DNA of 64,000 nt from Ochotona curzoniae (GCF_017591425.1 NW_024466599.1:26946001-27010000); one strand, 5' to 3'; counted from the stretch's first letter, positions 36,422 through 48,745 are shown. Program-made: numbers and translations. The notes: generated by a model from the letters alone, not told the origin.

Positions 36422-36454
<33 letters not shown>

Positions 36455-36500
36455 GTCCTATCCCTTCTCTTTCTCTTTGCCATTTCGCCTTTAAAATAAA
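36112..36500 (+). mobile_element. C-repeat SINE with large CT tract
   Basis: CAGTGTTGTAGCACAATGGG head, B box CCAGTTCGAATCCCAG, CT-rich tract 36383-36456 and tail TTTAAAATAAATAAAGG. A partial plus-strand SINE tail lies just upstream at about 36025-36093. Confidence 0.85.
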
Positions 36501-37470
36501 TAAAGGCCAGAACTGAGTGAATAAGATGTGACCCTGATCTTTTTGCTCTGGTAAAATTCTCACTGGGAGTTTGGGATACACAGATTTTGAAAGATTCTAA
36601 GAATTTCTTTCTAAGATAACTGATTCAAGCACACATACAGCTGCAAGATTGTTTAGACCAATATCATGTTATCTGATAGTCTGGTCAGTCCCCCCACTTA
36701 CCCCCCCACACACACCATTTCACTTCCAGAAAAAAATGGGTCTTCCTCAAATGACAGTGAGATAATTTTATCTTCCCAGCATCCTAACGTATTCCCAGAG
36801 CACAGCACAGCAAGTTTGCAGCTTTGGAAGAACATCATCTGCTGAAACATGATCTTGTGCTTCGCTCTGTCTTCTCTCGATCTACATTAAAATTCTTGGA
36901 GGATATTTTCTTGGAGGATATATTTCCTGGGACTTATTCAGGATGCATTAGAGATGCATTATTTTTTTTTCCAAATCAAATCATTTAAGACCCAGGCCCT
37001 AACTAACTGCAGTGTGGCTGCATAGAAGGAGAACAGGGCTTCCTGCCCAGGAACAACCACACCTGGTCCAGCCTTCATGCTGCTTCCAAGCCATTGCTCA
37101 GGGCAGGTTTGACCAACAACACCCCACCCCACCCCCCAAAAAAAATCCACACTCTGACTTCCTTGACTGGGAAACCATCAGGTTGCACCCCCTGATCCTC
37201 AGGCCCTATGGTACTTTCCAGCGGCCTATTCCTGGGTTTGAATTCTTCCCTACCACCCTGTCCTGCACCTGCACTTCTGAATTCACAGTTGCCTCTCAAG
37301 CTTTCTCTCCAGGACCCAGAATGCAGTTCTCCTCTGCAGGCCATGGCCATTACTGTAGGAACCACTGCAGCAGCAACCCCTTCGGGCCTTCTTCCTGGCT
37401 CGAAGGCCCCTTGTGGTGCGTTTATTGGAACAACGCCTCTATTGTGGGTGCTTATCTGACTCTTTGCCTC
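36501..37470. other. Intergenic, no gene seen
   Basis: Holds an open frame (37012 onward) that runs on into the LTR at 37477. That overlap and the lack of recognisable content argue against a gene. Confidence 0.55.
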
Positions 37471-37476
37471 CTCTAC

Positions 37477-37913
37477 TGTGGAGAGCGGATCCGCGCCTCA
37501 AAGATGGCGCTTGTTGATCGTTGCTTCGTGGCACAAAGGTGGTAAACAGGTTTCGGGAAGTTACTAAGGATTGGGCCAGCACGCAGGGAAGCTACGTGAC
37601 CAAAGTCATGATTGGTGTGCTTACCACATGATGTGAGGAACTGTGTATGGATTGGTTTGTGTAATGTAAAAAGGTCTGGGTAAAAAATAGTTAAGAGGAG
37701 AGTCTCCCAGGCGCGCTTCAAGGCTAGAGCTATCGCTATCATTTCAAGGCTATTGCTAGCTAGCACTAGGTTGCTTTTGCTTTACTGTAATAAATCTTAC
37801 AAGTGCTGTAACTGATTTCACTTTGCCACAACGCTTGAAGTCTTGACCAATAAACTTTTAAAAAGAATCTTTACCGTATCGGGGTCTTGCTCGCGGGACG
37901 AGGGACCCCGATA
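37477..37913 (+). mobile_element. Solo LTR of an endogenous retrovirus, 437 bp, 6-bp target duplication
   Basis: Begins TGTGGAGAGCGGATCCGCG and ends CGATA, with CTCTAC on both sides (37471-37476 and 37914-37919). AATAAA signals are at 37789-37794 and 37849-37854. The 6-bp duplication suits class II (ERVK-like) elements. The last dinucleotide is TA rather than CA, possibly a C to T change. No internal retroviral genes are next to it, so only the LTR remains, as expected after recombination between two LTRs. Confidence 0.8.
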
Positions 37914-37914
37914 C
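37876..37914. repeat. Perfect 11-bp inverted repeat at the LTR 3' edge
   Basis: GTATCGGGGTC (37876-37886) pairs with GACCCCGATAC (37904-37914) around a 17-nt loop, at the end of the U5-like region. The last base of the right arm lies in the target duplication. Confidence 0.9.
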
Positions 37915-37919
37915 TCTAC

Positions 37920-38999
37920 CAAACAGTAACTTCAGAACACCCTTACCTCTCCTCTCACTGCCATGCCTGGTGTAGAACTGGTGCATAGGCACACATTCAA
38001 TATTCAATAAATAATCATTTGCCATGTAAGTCTCGAGTCCCCCACTGTACACATAGCATTCCATGTTACTGGGCCGACAGTTATGTGTTACATGTTACAG
38101 TCCACGCAGGTGGATGAATGTCTGCCAGCTGGGTCTCTAGCAGCCCCTGCTGTGCCACTGAGCATTGGAAGACTGTCCCATGCATGAGATCTAAAACATC
38201 ACGTGGGCTGCTCTGCCCAGCCGCGGGGACTGAGGAGCTGCTCTGAATAAGTCTGAATATATACTGGGATTATTTGTCACCAAAAATCAGACTGAGTCGT
38301 CAGAGCCAAGAAGGAGGCCATTATTCTCAATGCTACAGCACAGGGTGGCCACGGTTGCTGTTCCAGACCCCTCAGGCCTCAGCGCCCCAGGACTTGGCCA
38401 ATAGCTGCTTCCCACCACCCCCACATGTCCACATGCATGCTTCCCACTGCAGTGGAGCCTATAAGGAGTCGTTGAAGCCAAAGCTCCGAGCCACTTGACT
38501 TATTCACAGGCTTATCCCAGCTAGGGCTACAGAAATGGGGGACAAGGAATTGAGGTCCCTGTGTGTATAAACCTGGTCCCATTTCCAGTCCACATGACTG
38601 CTCTCAGCCTCCTCCACACTCTGGCCTGTACCAACCTCTTTCTTCTACCACCAGAAACTGCAAGAACCAAGACATCTCAAATTGCACCTGCAGAGTCCAG
38701 ATGGACAGGAAAGGGAGGCATGAGGAGCATGAGCTCTGCAGGGGTGACTGAAGATCTTCCAAACCCAGGAATAGAGGGCTGCAGCACTTTTCCTTCTCAA
38801 CAACTTTCCTGGGAAGCCCCTAAAGACCCAGAAGGATCAGACCTTCCTTCCCTTCCATTCCACATGAACAAATCCAGTGCCCGCTGGTGCCTCTGAACCC
38901 AGAAGTGTTAAACCAGCAAACGTGCCCTCTCTCTTCCATCCAAGAATGATGCTGATGGAGAGCCATAGATCACAAGCACACTGGTGAGTGTGCCAGCCA
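37920..38999. other. Intergenic, no gene seen
   Basis: Unique-looking sequence with short frames only. Confidence 0.5.
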
Positions 39000-41190
39000 G
39001 AACATTCTTTATTACGAGTGGTAGAAATCTCCAGTTAAAGTGAAGCTATTTTGCCTTTAGCCACCATGCCAGGCTGGCAGATCTCTCCCGCCTGGGTGAG
39101 GAGTCTGCATCAGGCAGCCTCCAGCTGCCTCGAGTGGCCAGGGCATCAATGGTGCTGGGTTAAGCTCTTAGGCTGCGTGGTTGGTGGTATGCTCAGGAGG
39201 TTTGGTGGTATGCTCAGGAGGTGGATTTGCAGGAGGACTAAGGGATCAAACAGGTGGGTGTGAGCAATGACGTCAGGGTGCATGCCCAGGTGAGGAATTA
39301 CTGCTGAGGGAACTCCATGGATAAGGTCACTGCACATATAGGTAAGCGAGGGTCTGAGATCAAATCATTTGAAGGGGAGGGCCTTTAAAGATCAGGCCAA
39401 AGTTCCAGCACACGTGGGAGGCCTGAATTGGGATAATTAACCTCGACCATCACTGAGCACCACTTACTGGTACACTCTAAAGCTAAGGATAGGGCCTACC
39501 TGGCAGGTCAAGATCACAGTACCCACCAATGAGAGTTTGAAAGCAGAGATGAGTAATGTTAGGATTGCCCATGGCAATAACTAGCATGTGAGAGAATTGG
39601 GTCTGGTAGCAGAATCTATGGGGGATATGTAGGCTCACCCCTGTGGAACTGCAATCTCCACTGGCACGCCCAAGAGCTTGGATGGAACAGACCTGGCTGG
39701 GGAGCTAAGAGGATGCTCCAACTGAGTCTGGGTTGGACATGGCTACATCCTCCCTCTGCATGGGTGAGGACTGGGTCTGAGAAGCGACAGATTAGGCTAC
39801 ACTCCAGCACTCACTGGTACTTGTGACAGCCAGGGTGGGTATAGAACAGACTGGGCTAGGTCTTGACTCCCACTGAACCACGTGAAAACTGGGTTTGGGG
39901 GGGTGGGGCACCAGTTGTGGCTGGGCTGCAACACCCAACAGGAAGAACCAGAATGAGTGTGGACTGGTTGAGCAAGGCCACTGTTCCTGCCAGGTCAAGA
40001 GGTGGACAAAGTCAACCTGGGCCAAGGACCCACTGGTGTGTGTGAGATCTGCCACTGGGAGGAGACCCGATAGAGGAGCTTGGGAAACTCCATCACTGGG
40101 ATGTAGTCCCTACACATGAGAGCAAGAACCAAGGAAAGGAGCAGACTGGACCATGCCAGGTTACATTATCCATCAGCATACATGTGGGTCAGGTCTGGAG
40201 ACAGACCAACCTGGACCAGTTCTTAATATCCCCTGGCAGATCCGAGGACCAGGACAAGGTGCAGGCAGGCCAGGTTGGGCCACAACATGAATCAGTTCAC
40301 TTTAGGACCAGGGCAGGGATCTGGCTAGACTGGGCTAGGCTGTAGCACCCACCAGCAGGAGCTGGAACTGGGAGCAGGCTGGATTGAGCTAGGCTGCATA
40401 AGGCAATAGTGGATACTGAGACGAAGCAGGCTGTGCTAGCCTGGGGTCAGTGGGTGTGGGATCATAAGTCCCGGGGGCAAAGGATCTGGCAGGGCTCCAA
40501 TCACCTGACTCAGGTGCTGGGGCCCGCCTGCAAGGTGGGTGCCAGGTTTGTGGGTCCCAGGGGTGGAGTATCCAGTGGGACTAGGATTGCCTGGCTCGGG
40601 TCCTTGGACCCACCTACACGGTGGGTGCCAGGTGAGCCCTAGGGGTGGGGGACATGGCAGGGCTCGGGTTGCCTAGCCTGGGTCCTTGGGCCCACCTATA
40701 AGTGAAAAAGGCAGAGCAGTGGATGCAGACCCTCATGCACATGGAGAATATGGCAGCTCACTGGGTACATAGCAAGAGGAAGAAGTGAACAGATTGGACA
40801 ACTATCCCAGGCAAATGATGACAGCAAAGATCTGGGTGAATGGAGAACTGAGGTCTACTGTGTCAGCCAAGGGACATTGGGAGGACTGTCTCTCCCTTGG
40901 ATCAGCAAAATCGACAGCATTTCAGAGCTATCTAAACCACTTGGACAGAACCCTCAGAACGTGCACTACATCGGGACACTGGGTTGATATCAGGTGGCGT
41001 TTTCTCATCCCTGGGTACTGTGACAATGGGGAGCTGGGTGTGGCTTCCCCCTTTGTCTCCTTCCCCTGGAGACAAGAAAAAGAAACAGAAAATTTGGAAG
41101 CAATGACTTTACCCACTTTACCCTGCCTGTCGATCTTTCCCACACTGATCAATCATGTAATCATCATCAAAAATTTTTAAATTAATTTTT
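39000..41190 (+). mobile_element. GC-rich repeat with internal tandem units, probably L1 3' UTR
   Basis: A long run rich in CTGGGCTAGG, CACCCACC and CAGGAGC-like words. A TGGTGGTATGCTCAGGAGGT unit is doubled at 39183-39225. The distal part (from about 40468) matches the copy at 55150-55790 and ends in an A/T-rich tail near 41165-41200. The left edge is uncertain. Assignment to L1 is inferred from the 3'-anchored copies. Confidence 0.5.
40468..40700 (+). repeat. Three tandem units of about 84 bp
   Basis: Units start near 40468, 40553 and 40637. Each carries a GTCCC/CCCT-AGGGG start, a GGCAGGGCT-like block, a CCTGG..C.GGTCCTTGG-like block and GGTGGGTGCCAGG at the end (partial in the third). 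Confidence 0.7.
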
Positions 41191-42500
41191 AAAAAGGGAA
41201 AAAAATGAAGCTGGTTTGAAAAGACACTGGGACATCCACACGCACACACCTCTGGAGTCCTCGCAGTGGGACTTCCATGCTAGGAGGATGTCTTCCTCCA
41301 GCCCTCCCATCTCAGGAGGTGGATTTCTCTCTGTGACTGACCGTACAGCCTCAGGCAGCCCTGCTGTCCCATCCTCCCCACTTCTCTGAGTTAAGATGCC
41401 TTCCGGCTAGCTTTGCTTGAAAGAATCCTAGGGAAAGCCTCTGATTGGCCCGGGCTTGTGTCATGCACCCGTTTCTGAACCAATCGCTGAAGCCAGAAGA
41501 GATGAACATACGCCCTCTTGATTGGCACAGATTTCTGGGAGCCATTGAGAAAGGAACTGAGAAGAAACATCTTCCTCCAGAAAGAGGGGTTTCTGTGAGG
41601 CCAGTGAGGGAGGCCAGCTGCGATGTTTAATATTTCCACAGACTCTCTCGAGGGTGGAAAATAAGGGAGGGTTGTCCTTACCCAAGAAGAATGACTCCAT
41701 TGAGTCCAACTTCATTCGAGACTGGGGTTGGGAGAATGTTCTAGAAACCTTCAGACCACCCACAGTGGTGCCATCTATACTCCCTTCGATTACAACCAGA
41801 GCTGAAAACCAAGCAGGTGCTGGGAATCTCTGCAAGGTTTTCCTGTTTGGACACCATTTAACTTGAAAGGACGCTTCATCTTGGGTCGTGCAGGTGACCT
41901 GTTTAAAAAAAAAAAAAGGCGTCACCTAGCCCACCAAGCCTCTCGGATAATGCTAATGTGACATCAGGGACGCTCTTACTGCGAATCTGCAGACATCTGA
42001 GCCGCTTCGCTTTGAGAATCACTTTCTTTAATGGCTCTCCCCGCTGTTGGTGGAACGCATCCAAGCTGTCTAGGGTTCATGGCTGCTTGCTGGGGTCCTT
42101 GTGCTAGGAGAGAGAAAGATTGCCTGAGAATCCTGCAAAAGGATACAACTGCTGTGGAGGGAGCCCAGAGGTAAAGAAACTCGATTCCTCTGAGGAGATG
42201 GAAATCAGCCCGGGCCGGCTGGCTCCCACGCTGGCCGCTGCTCCTCTCCCGCCCGGCCAGGCAACTTCTCTGTGGGGGATGTTTTCTTAGCTAGGCAGGG
42301 AAGGATTTCTGGATCCTGCCACACACAGCCCGCAGCCACTTAGGAAATGATCCAACTGCACAGCCAGGCCCAGCAGGTGGAGGCCTCCCATCCGCAGGCA
42401 GACTGCACCCTGACCTCTCTCCTGCCAGCGCCAGCCCCTGCAGGACAGGGTGGTTGGTGCAAACGGGAGGTGAGGGGGTGTGAGGTCGTTGAGCAGACCA
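41191..42500. other. Intergenic, no gene seen
   Basis: Mostly unique with moderate GC. An A run is at 41906-41918. Open frames at 41461-41925 (minus) and 42291-42623 (minus) have no recognisable content. Confidence 0.5.
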
Positions 42501-42519
42501 TGCCGCACCTACCAGAAGG

Positions 42520-42612
42520 GAGGGGACACTGTGTGCAGGAGATAGAGTGGCCTCCCACATGGAAGTTCTCCCTGTATCTTGTTGCCTCTCAAATAGACAA
42601 ATAAATAAATCA
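42520..42612 (+). mobile_element. Tail fragment of a C-repeat SINE
   Basis: GTGGCCTCCCACATGGAAG and CTCTCAAATAGACAAATAAATAAATC are the end of the family. Confidence 0.55.
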
Positions 42613-42748
42613 AGGACGCCCAATCAGATTGCATTTGTTTGATAGTGGAAGGCTGGCTTCATTTTCAGACTCATAACAACCAAAAGTTATCTCAGGTTTC
42701 GAAGTGACTTTTTTTTTTCTTAATGAACTTTAAGATTTATTTATTTGA

Positions 42749-43083
42749 GGGCCTGGCACAATGGCTCAGTGACTAAATCCCCACCTTGCACACGCCAGGA
42801 GCCCATATGGGCGCCGGTTCATGCCCCGGCTGTTTCACTTCCAATCGAGTTCCCTGCTTGTGGCCTGGGAAAGCATGCGAGGATGGCCCATAGCCTTGGG
42901 ACCCTGCACTCCCGTGGGAGACCTGGAAGAAGCTCCTGGCTTCCGATCAGCTCAGCTCTGGCCATGTAGTCACTTGGAGAGTGAAGATTTTTCTTCTTGG
43001 GGATGGAAGATCTTTCTATGTCTCCTTCTCTCTCTATATATATGCCTTTCCAATAAAAATAATAGCAAAAAAAAAAAAAAAAA
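42749..43083 (+). mobile_element. Young C-repeat SINE
   Basis: GGGCCTGGCACAATGGCTCAG head, CCATATGGGCGCCGGTTCATG, tail TTTCCAATAAAAATAATAGC and an A run at 43068-43083. It sits directly after the T-rich start of what looks like another minus-strand copy. Confidence 0.9.
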
Positions 43084-43624
43084 GGAGTGTGCACTCAACC
43101 TGCAGCCAAGAAATCTAGCCCCTGCTCCTGGTTCCAGTACCCAGACAAGACCTGGGATATGTCAGCTGCTGAGCTAGGAGCGTTTTCAGCAGGGAGTTCA
43201 GTTCCTGCAAGACTTCCAAAAGTTAGCATCGCTTGCTTCACTGAAAAAAAAGACTGAATACGAGTTGCTTGCTCAGTGTCCAGTGGCTAACATGGAGCCC
43301 AGCTGCCATTGTGAGCCACATCTGACTGTCTCCAGGACCCAGCTTTCCTGTCTCATTGTATGTCCTGGCTTCCAGAGAAACCTAAAAAGTCTGTAAAGAA
43401 AACACTTTGGCTGGTGGCAGTGGGCCCACTCCTGGCTCAATAGCTTTATGCAAAGTTCTTAGAACAGGAATAAGAGGAAATATGAGAATTCCGTATAATC
43501 ATTTTTTCTAACTCGTTATTTTTACAACTGCATATTTACTCCATTTGGAAATTGTTGCTTTTGCAATTTTCTACTGGGCTTTGCCTGTTGTTTTCGTTAT
43601 TTTCTTATTTTGACTTCGCTGTTG

Positions 43625-43920
43625 TTTTTTTAACTATTTATTTATTTGTATTTGAAAGACAGCATTTGCAGAGACAGAGGTCTTCCATCTTCTGCTCCAC
43701 TCCCCAGATAGCTGTAATGGTTGGAGCTGAGTCCACCTGAAGCCAAGAGCTTCTTCCGGGTTTCCCATGATGCATGAGGGGCCAGAAGACTGGAGCTCCA
43801 CTGCTTTCCCAGGTCATAGCAGGGAGCTGGATGGGAAGTGGAGCAGCCAGGATTCAAACTGGCGCCCATGTGGGACGCTGGAGCTGTGGGTGGAGGATTA
43901 ACTTGACCAGCCTGGGCTTG
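43625..43920 (-). mobile_element. C-repeat SINE
   Basis: TTAACTATTTATTTATTTG, CCACTCCCCAGATAGCTG and CAGCCTGGGCTTG at the head side. Confidence 0.85.
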
Positions 43921-44940
43921 TCTATTCTCAAGCAAAGTGATCTAATCTTATTAACTCTCATTCTTTTTCTATCACATTTTGGTATTGATATTTTGCTAGA
44001 TTCATGAAATGAAATGCTAACTGCTTGTATCTTTTCCTATGCCCTAAGATAATTTACACAATTGCCTGGTGCAGTTTCATAGATGCTGGCACAATACTCC
44101 TAGATCACCAAGTACCATTCATTATTCAAAGCAACAGACGTGGTTGGGTGTCAGTATTTTTGCATCAATGTCCTAAGTCCCCGCTCACATGGAGACACAC
44201 GAAGAGGGCCCACAGGGATCCGTAGTAGTTTGGGTTGCAGGGGAGGAACCCTGACTGAAGGATCTGATTATGTTACCACGGGGCAGTAGGTGTAGCTGCT
44301 GTCCGCTCCAGGATACTATATCCTCCGAGATCATAGGCAAACCGGCCCCTTCCTCTGAAAAGAAACACTGCGGCTTCCAAGACCGCTGACTGTGCAAACA
44401 TCCTTGAACATCTGGTCCAGAACAACGGGCAGACAGCATTTTATTCACAATGCATAAAAAAAATGAGAGACTCCTGAAGAATGATTTCCCAAACAATCAT
44501 GTAGAGCTGAGGCAAGAAAGAGAAAATACTAGCCCTTGGTTCTTAGACAGGGGCTACATGCATATCTTTTTTTACATTTTTAAAACCTCTCTCCCTAGAA
44601 AGAAAAAAAGAAATGAGACTTGTCTAGAAATTCAATGGTTGCCTTGAGATTTCAATGATCTGAGAAAATATGGGTTACTTCTCTTTAGAGACATTCCTGA
44701 CTTGGATAGGTGGTACAGGGAAGGGCCGTTCAAACGCTTACACTTCGCAACATCAGACAGTCCAGTCTGAAGGCATTTCAAAGAGTTCCTTAGCGATTTC
44801 TGCTTATTATCTCCACATTTCATCACATCCGTCGGTGAACTAGGGTCCAGCGATTAGAAATCACACATAAATGCACACCCTCTCGAAGCATAGTTATCAA
44901 ACAAATGCTTGGGATTGCCTATGGTTCCTTATCTCTTTAG
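43921..44940. other. Intergenic, no gene seen
   Basis: Unique-looking sequence; frames here overlap on opposite strands without recognisable content. Confidence 0.5.
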
Positions 44941-45241
44941 ATTTTTTTTTAAAAAAAAGGATTTATTTATTTTTATTGGAAAAGCAGAGAGGAAGATCTT
45001 CCATTCACTGGTTTACTCCCCCAAACTACCGCAATGGCCAGAGCTGAGCTGATTCAAAGCCAGGAGCCAGCAGCTTCTTCTGGGTCTCCCATGCGCTGCA
45101 GGGTCCCAAGGCTTTGGGCCATCTGCTGCTGCTTTCTCAGGCCATAAGCAGGGAGCTGGACGGGAAGCAGAGCAGCTGGGTCATGGCATGTGGACTCTTG
45201 GAAGTGGAAGAATAGCCAATGCAGCCATAGCACCAGTCCCA
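44941..45241 (-). mobile_element. C-repeat SINE
   Basis: A T run then an A run at the start, TTATTTATTTTTATTGGAAAAG, GCAGGGTCCCAAGGCTTTGGG and CATAGCACCAGTCCC at the head. Confidence 0.9.
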
Positions 45242-46440
45242 CTGGATTAGCCTTTTTAAAAAGGAGATCAGTGGGACTGTCATCTCAGCTCTTAGAGCAT
45301 GCACATGTGGAAAATGACAGGCACAGGAACATCAGTGTTGAACCAGGCAAACATAGCCCTGTCCCATGAAACATACTGTCTGGTGGGGACGAATCATCTG
45401 TCAAAACAAGATGCGATTGACTCTCGGATTCACTAGGGAGCCATTTCAATCATTAGCTCTCCAGAGAGCCATGGCCAGGAATGGTTATGGCAACGATCTT
45501 GTGATTGTCCCGAAGAAAGGCATGCCAGGGCAGGGCAGGGCAACCTTAGGTTAACCAGAGACCCAGCATGATGCTGCTGGACAGTGTCGTGCCTCTCTCT
45601 GCAGACTTTCCTTTCCAACAGAAATTTGCGTAGCTGGCTTCCTGCTTCACATGGATGCTGGCTGCTTTAAAGCTCCTAGGAAATCTAACACAGCACGAAA
45701 AAGACCTCAAATGCCATATTCTTTTGAAGACTCTGCCCTTTAGGCAAGACCTAGATCCCAGGGACTTTCCTTTCTCCTGCCTCTTCTAATGCCGCGTGCC
45801 TCTAACATGACACTGACTCCGCTCTTGTGTAAAACACGTGCATGCACTTGCATTCTCTGAAAATGTTCTCCTTTTATTCACAAAGGCTAAGTCAGGAGAA
45901 GAGCTGCTCTGCACCAGGGACAACATGAGCTCATGAGAATGGCGATGTCTTTACCCCATGCTCTCAGCAAAAAGCAGAGTGTTTAAGCAAGCACGGAAGT
46001 GAAAACTCAGATTGATAGAAATTTGGATTTATGATCTTTTTAATAAAGGCATCATAGTAGAATTATATTACCTACTAAGTTCTTCTGGCAATATTTCCAG
46101 AAAAATATTTACTCTGGAAGAAGAAATGTACCTGCCAGTTCGTTTTATTTACAGATGTGAGGCAGGGGTGTCTAACAGTAGATCAGCAATAAACATCAAT
46201 GCCAACCCAGAGGCTAGTTTCCTGCAGGAATTGAAATTGCAATCACAATGGACTACTCAGCAAATGCTGAGCTAGCCCAGATGATTTTGAAAGATGGGCT
46301 TCATCTGCCCCCTACCGTCCTTTCAGTAACTAACAAGCCTTTCCGATTTAGCATCAAGATACATATTGATCAGTACATTGTAGTAACCCTAGCTAGAATG
46401 CAAAGGCTGGATGAAAAACACTGAGCACATAGTTCACCAG
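45242..46440. other. Intergenic, no gene seen
   Basis: About 1.2 kb without SINE. A GGCAGGGCAGGGCA run is at about 45528. No exon supported. Confidence 0.5.
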
Positions 46441-46855
46441 CAGCCCTAGCATGTGGCATGTCCCTGGAATACAGTAGGCAGTCAATGAACATGAGAAATG
46501 AACAAATATACTCAAAAGTGAAGTCTGCTCCTGGTACTTTCCTTCTCAAAATGCCCTAATTGCTCCCAGTTTTCCTCCTGCTTCAAATTCCTTTCAGCAG
46601 CTAACCCATGCCATCCGGCCCCTAACTGTTTTTTGTTCCATGCCCTCGCTTATTGCATCCCACTCATCCTTGCATACTGCCTATGCCTTCTGCAGCTCCA
46701 ACTCCTTCTGCAGGCCTTCTTCCTTTCTCAGGATTATTGTTCTGCGAAATGCTTGCAAGGCTCCTCTCCTGATCATCTGCAGATCTTTGCCTGAATGTCA
46801 CCTCCATGATACTCCAATGCAGTCTAACACAGCGGATGCTCCCACCCACCCTGGC
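46440..46855. repeat. MIR/L2-like ancient fragments
   Basis: GGAATACAGTAGGCAGTCAATGAA near 46466 is MIR/L2-like. TGCCTGAATGTCACCTCCATG near 46788 resembles an L2-type motif. Weak matches from memory. Confidence 0.4.
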
Positions 46856-46861
46856 TGCTGT

Positions 46862-47170
46862 AAAAATGATTTACTCATTTTTATTGGAAAGGCAGACTTA
46901 CAGAAAGGAGAGGCAAAGATCTTCTTACATTCACTGGTTTATTCTCCAAATGGCCACAATGGCCAGAGCTCAGCTGATCTAAAGCCAGGAGTCAGGAGCT
47001 TCTACCAGGTTTCCCTTGTGAGTTCGAAGTCCCAAGACTTTAGGTCTTTCTCCACTGCTTTCCCAGGGAGCTGGTTGGGAAGGGGAGCAGCTGGGGCACG
47101 AACCAGCACCCACATGGGATCCTGGCATTTGCAAGGTGAAGATTCAGCTACTGAGCCATTGCTCTGGGTT
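46862..47170 (-). mobile_element. C-repeat SINE
   Basis: AAATGATTTACTCATTTTTATTGG start, GAACCAGCACCCACATGGG, end at CTGAGCCATTGCTCTGGG. Confidence 0.9.
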
Positions 47171-47262
47171 CTGTTTTTTTTTTTTTTGCTGTTGTTTGTT
47201 TGTTTGTATAGTATTGAATATCTAGCAAGCTGTATTATCTGCCTCACCACAGGGCTTTGTTC

Positions 47263-47552
47263 CCCCAAGATTTATTTAGTTATTTTATTGGAGAGGCAGA
47301 TTCACAGAGACACAGAGAAAGATCTATCTGCTGGTTCACTCCCCTAATGGCTGCAGCAGCTGCAGCCAAGCTGATCTGAAGCCAGGAGCTTCTTCTGGGT
47401 CTCCCACCTGGGTACAGGGTCCCAAGGCTATGGGCTGTCCTCCACTGCTTTCCCAGGCCACAAGCAGGGAGCTGGATGGAATGTGGTGCAGCTGGGACAC
47501 AACTTAGCACCATATGGGATTCCATTGTTTGAACCATCACACCGGGCCCCCC
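47263..47552 (-). mobile_element. C-repeat SINE
   Basis: CAAGATTTATTTAGTTATTTTATTG, GGTCCCAAGGCTATGGGCTG and AACCATCACACCGGGCCCC, close to the young consensus. Confidence 0.9.
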
Positions 47553-47896
47553 TGATTACAGCTTTTCTTTCTTGATTTCCTTGTGTTGCAGTATCCTGGA
47601 ATTTTCTCCAGCAACATTCAGCTGCTCGGGTGTAGATGGGAAATTTGGCCAATGTGGTGCAGCGAAGGACAGACGCCTGCTCCCGGAGACATGGGCATGG
47701 TGTGTGGGGCCTGGGGGCTGTAATTCAGCTGAGCAGCCAGGAAGATGAGGAGACTCTAATGATGGGGTGGGGGGATGGAGGTTTGCCGGGGACAACAGGA
47801 TGCTGTCAGGGATCCAAGTGTAGGAGGCAGGGCAGTGACTCAGTTGGAAGCTCTGTCTCCTAAATGAGAGAGATTGTGGGAGAAGACATTCTTGGA

Positions 47897-47898
<2 letters not shown>

Positions 47899-47928
<30 letters not shown>
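47899..47928 (+). repeat. Pure A30 tract
   Basis: Thirty uninterrupted A after CTTGGACT and before TCAAGC. No AATAAA lies close upstream and no SINE body ends here. Confidence 0.95.
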
Positions 47929-47931
<3 letters not shown>

Positions 47932-48344
47932 AGCTTTGGGTTAGGTCGTTCACATAAAGTGACATTTCCAAGAATAAATGCAGAAGGGACAAGAATGAGG
48001 CTGTAAGCTCGGCCCTGGCATCATCAAAGGAGGAGAGCAAAGAGCAGGGAATAGGTGGGAAAGACAGATACCTTGTAAGCAAGCTGGTCTGCTTGCTTGT
48101 TGGTGGTGAACAGGGAAGAAGTCCTTGGATTGGGCAGTGGGGCCCAAGAGCGGGCCAGGGGAGGAGTGAACTTAAATCTCAAGGAAAAAGTTCTAATACT
48201 TTCTTCCAAAAGGCAAAATAGCAACCCACCACCCTCCAAAATCCAACCTTGCTTAATGCTCTTAAGGAGATGGAATGTGAAGATAAACACACAGTAGTAT
48301 TTGGTCATTTTTGTTTTTCAAATTACCACCCCAATAGACCTTTA

Positions 48345-48617
48345 AATATATATAACTTGAAAACAAGAGTTAGAGAGGCAGACTTTCCCTCCACCAGCTC
48401 ATTCCCCAAATGGCCGTAAGAGCCAGTGCCAGGTTAGAAGCTGGAAGCCAAGAGCTTCATCCAAGTTCACCTCATGAGGATGGCAAGGACCCAAACATTG
48501 GGGCATCTGCTGCCACTTTCCCCAGGTCATTAGCAGGACACAAACCAGCACCTAAATGTTGGGATGCTGGCGTTGCAAGCAGTAGCTTTACCCACTGTGC
48601 TACAACGCCAGCCCCAC
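48345..48617 (-). mobile_element. C-repeat SINE
   Basis: TATAACTTGAAAACAAGAG then CCAGCTCATTCCCCAAATGGCC; ends CTACAACGCCAGCCCC. Confidence 0.85.
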
Positions 48618-48639
48618 ACCCTTAGATTTTTAAACATCT

Positions 48640-48745
48640 ACTAGGGCCTTGCAAGACATTTTCATTACACCCTAGTAGTCCTAAGAGGTAGTGGTGTTCC
48701 CATTTTATAAATGAAGATGCCGAGATTAAACTGTTAACCTTTGCT
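48640..48745 (+). repeat. MIR-like fragment
   Basis: TAAGAGGTAGTGGTGTTCCC and ATTTTATAAATGAAGATGCC keep the core word order of MIR. Confidence 0.55.

Noticed and set aside
36099..36581. 160-residue open frame with long RERE runs on the minus strand
   Set aside because: The RE-rich run is the translated CT tract of a SINE.
37012..37545. 177-residue open frame on the plus strand
   Set aside because: It runs across the exact left edge of the solo LTR and resembles no known protein; a chance open frame.
46640..47347. 235-residue open frame on the plus strand
   Set aside because: Most of it lies in two minus-strand SINEs and their spacer, and the first part is in an L2-like repeat.
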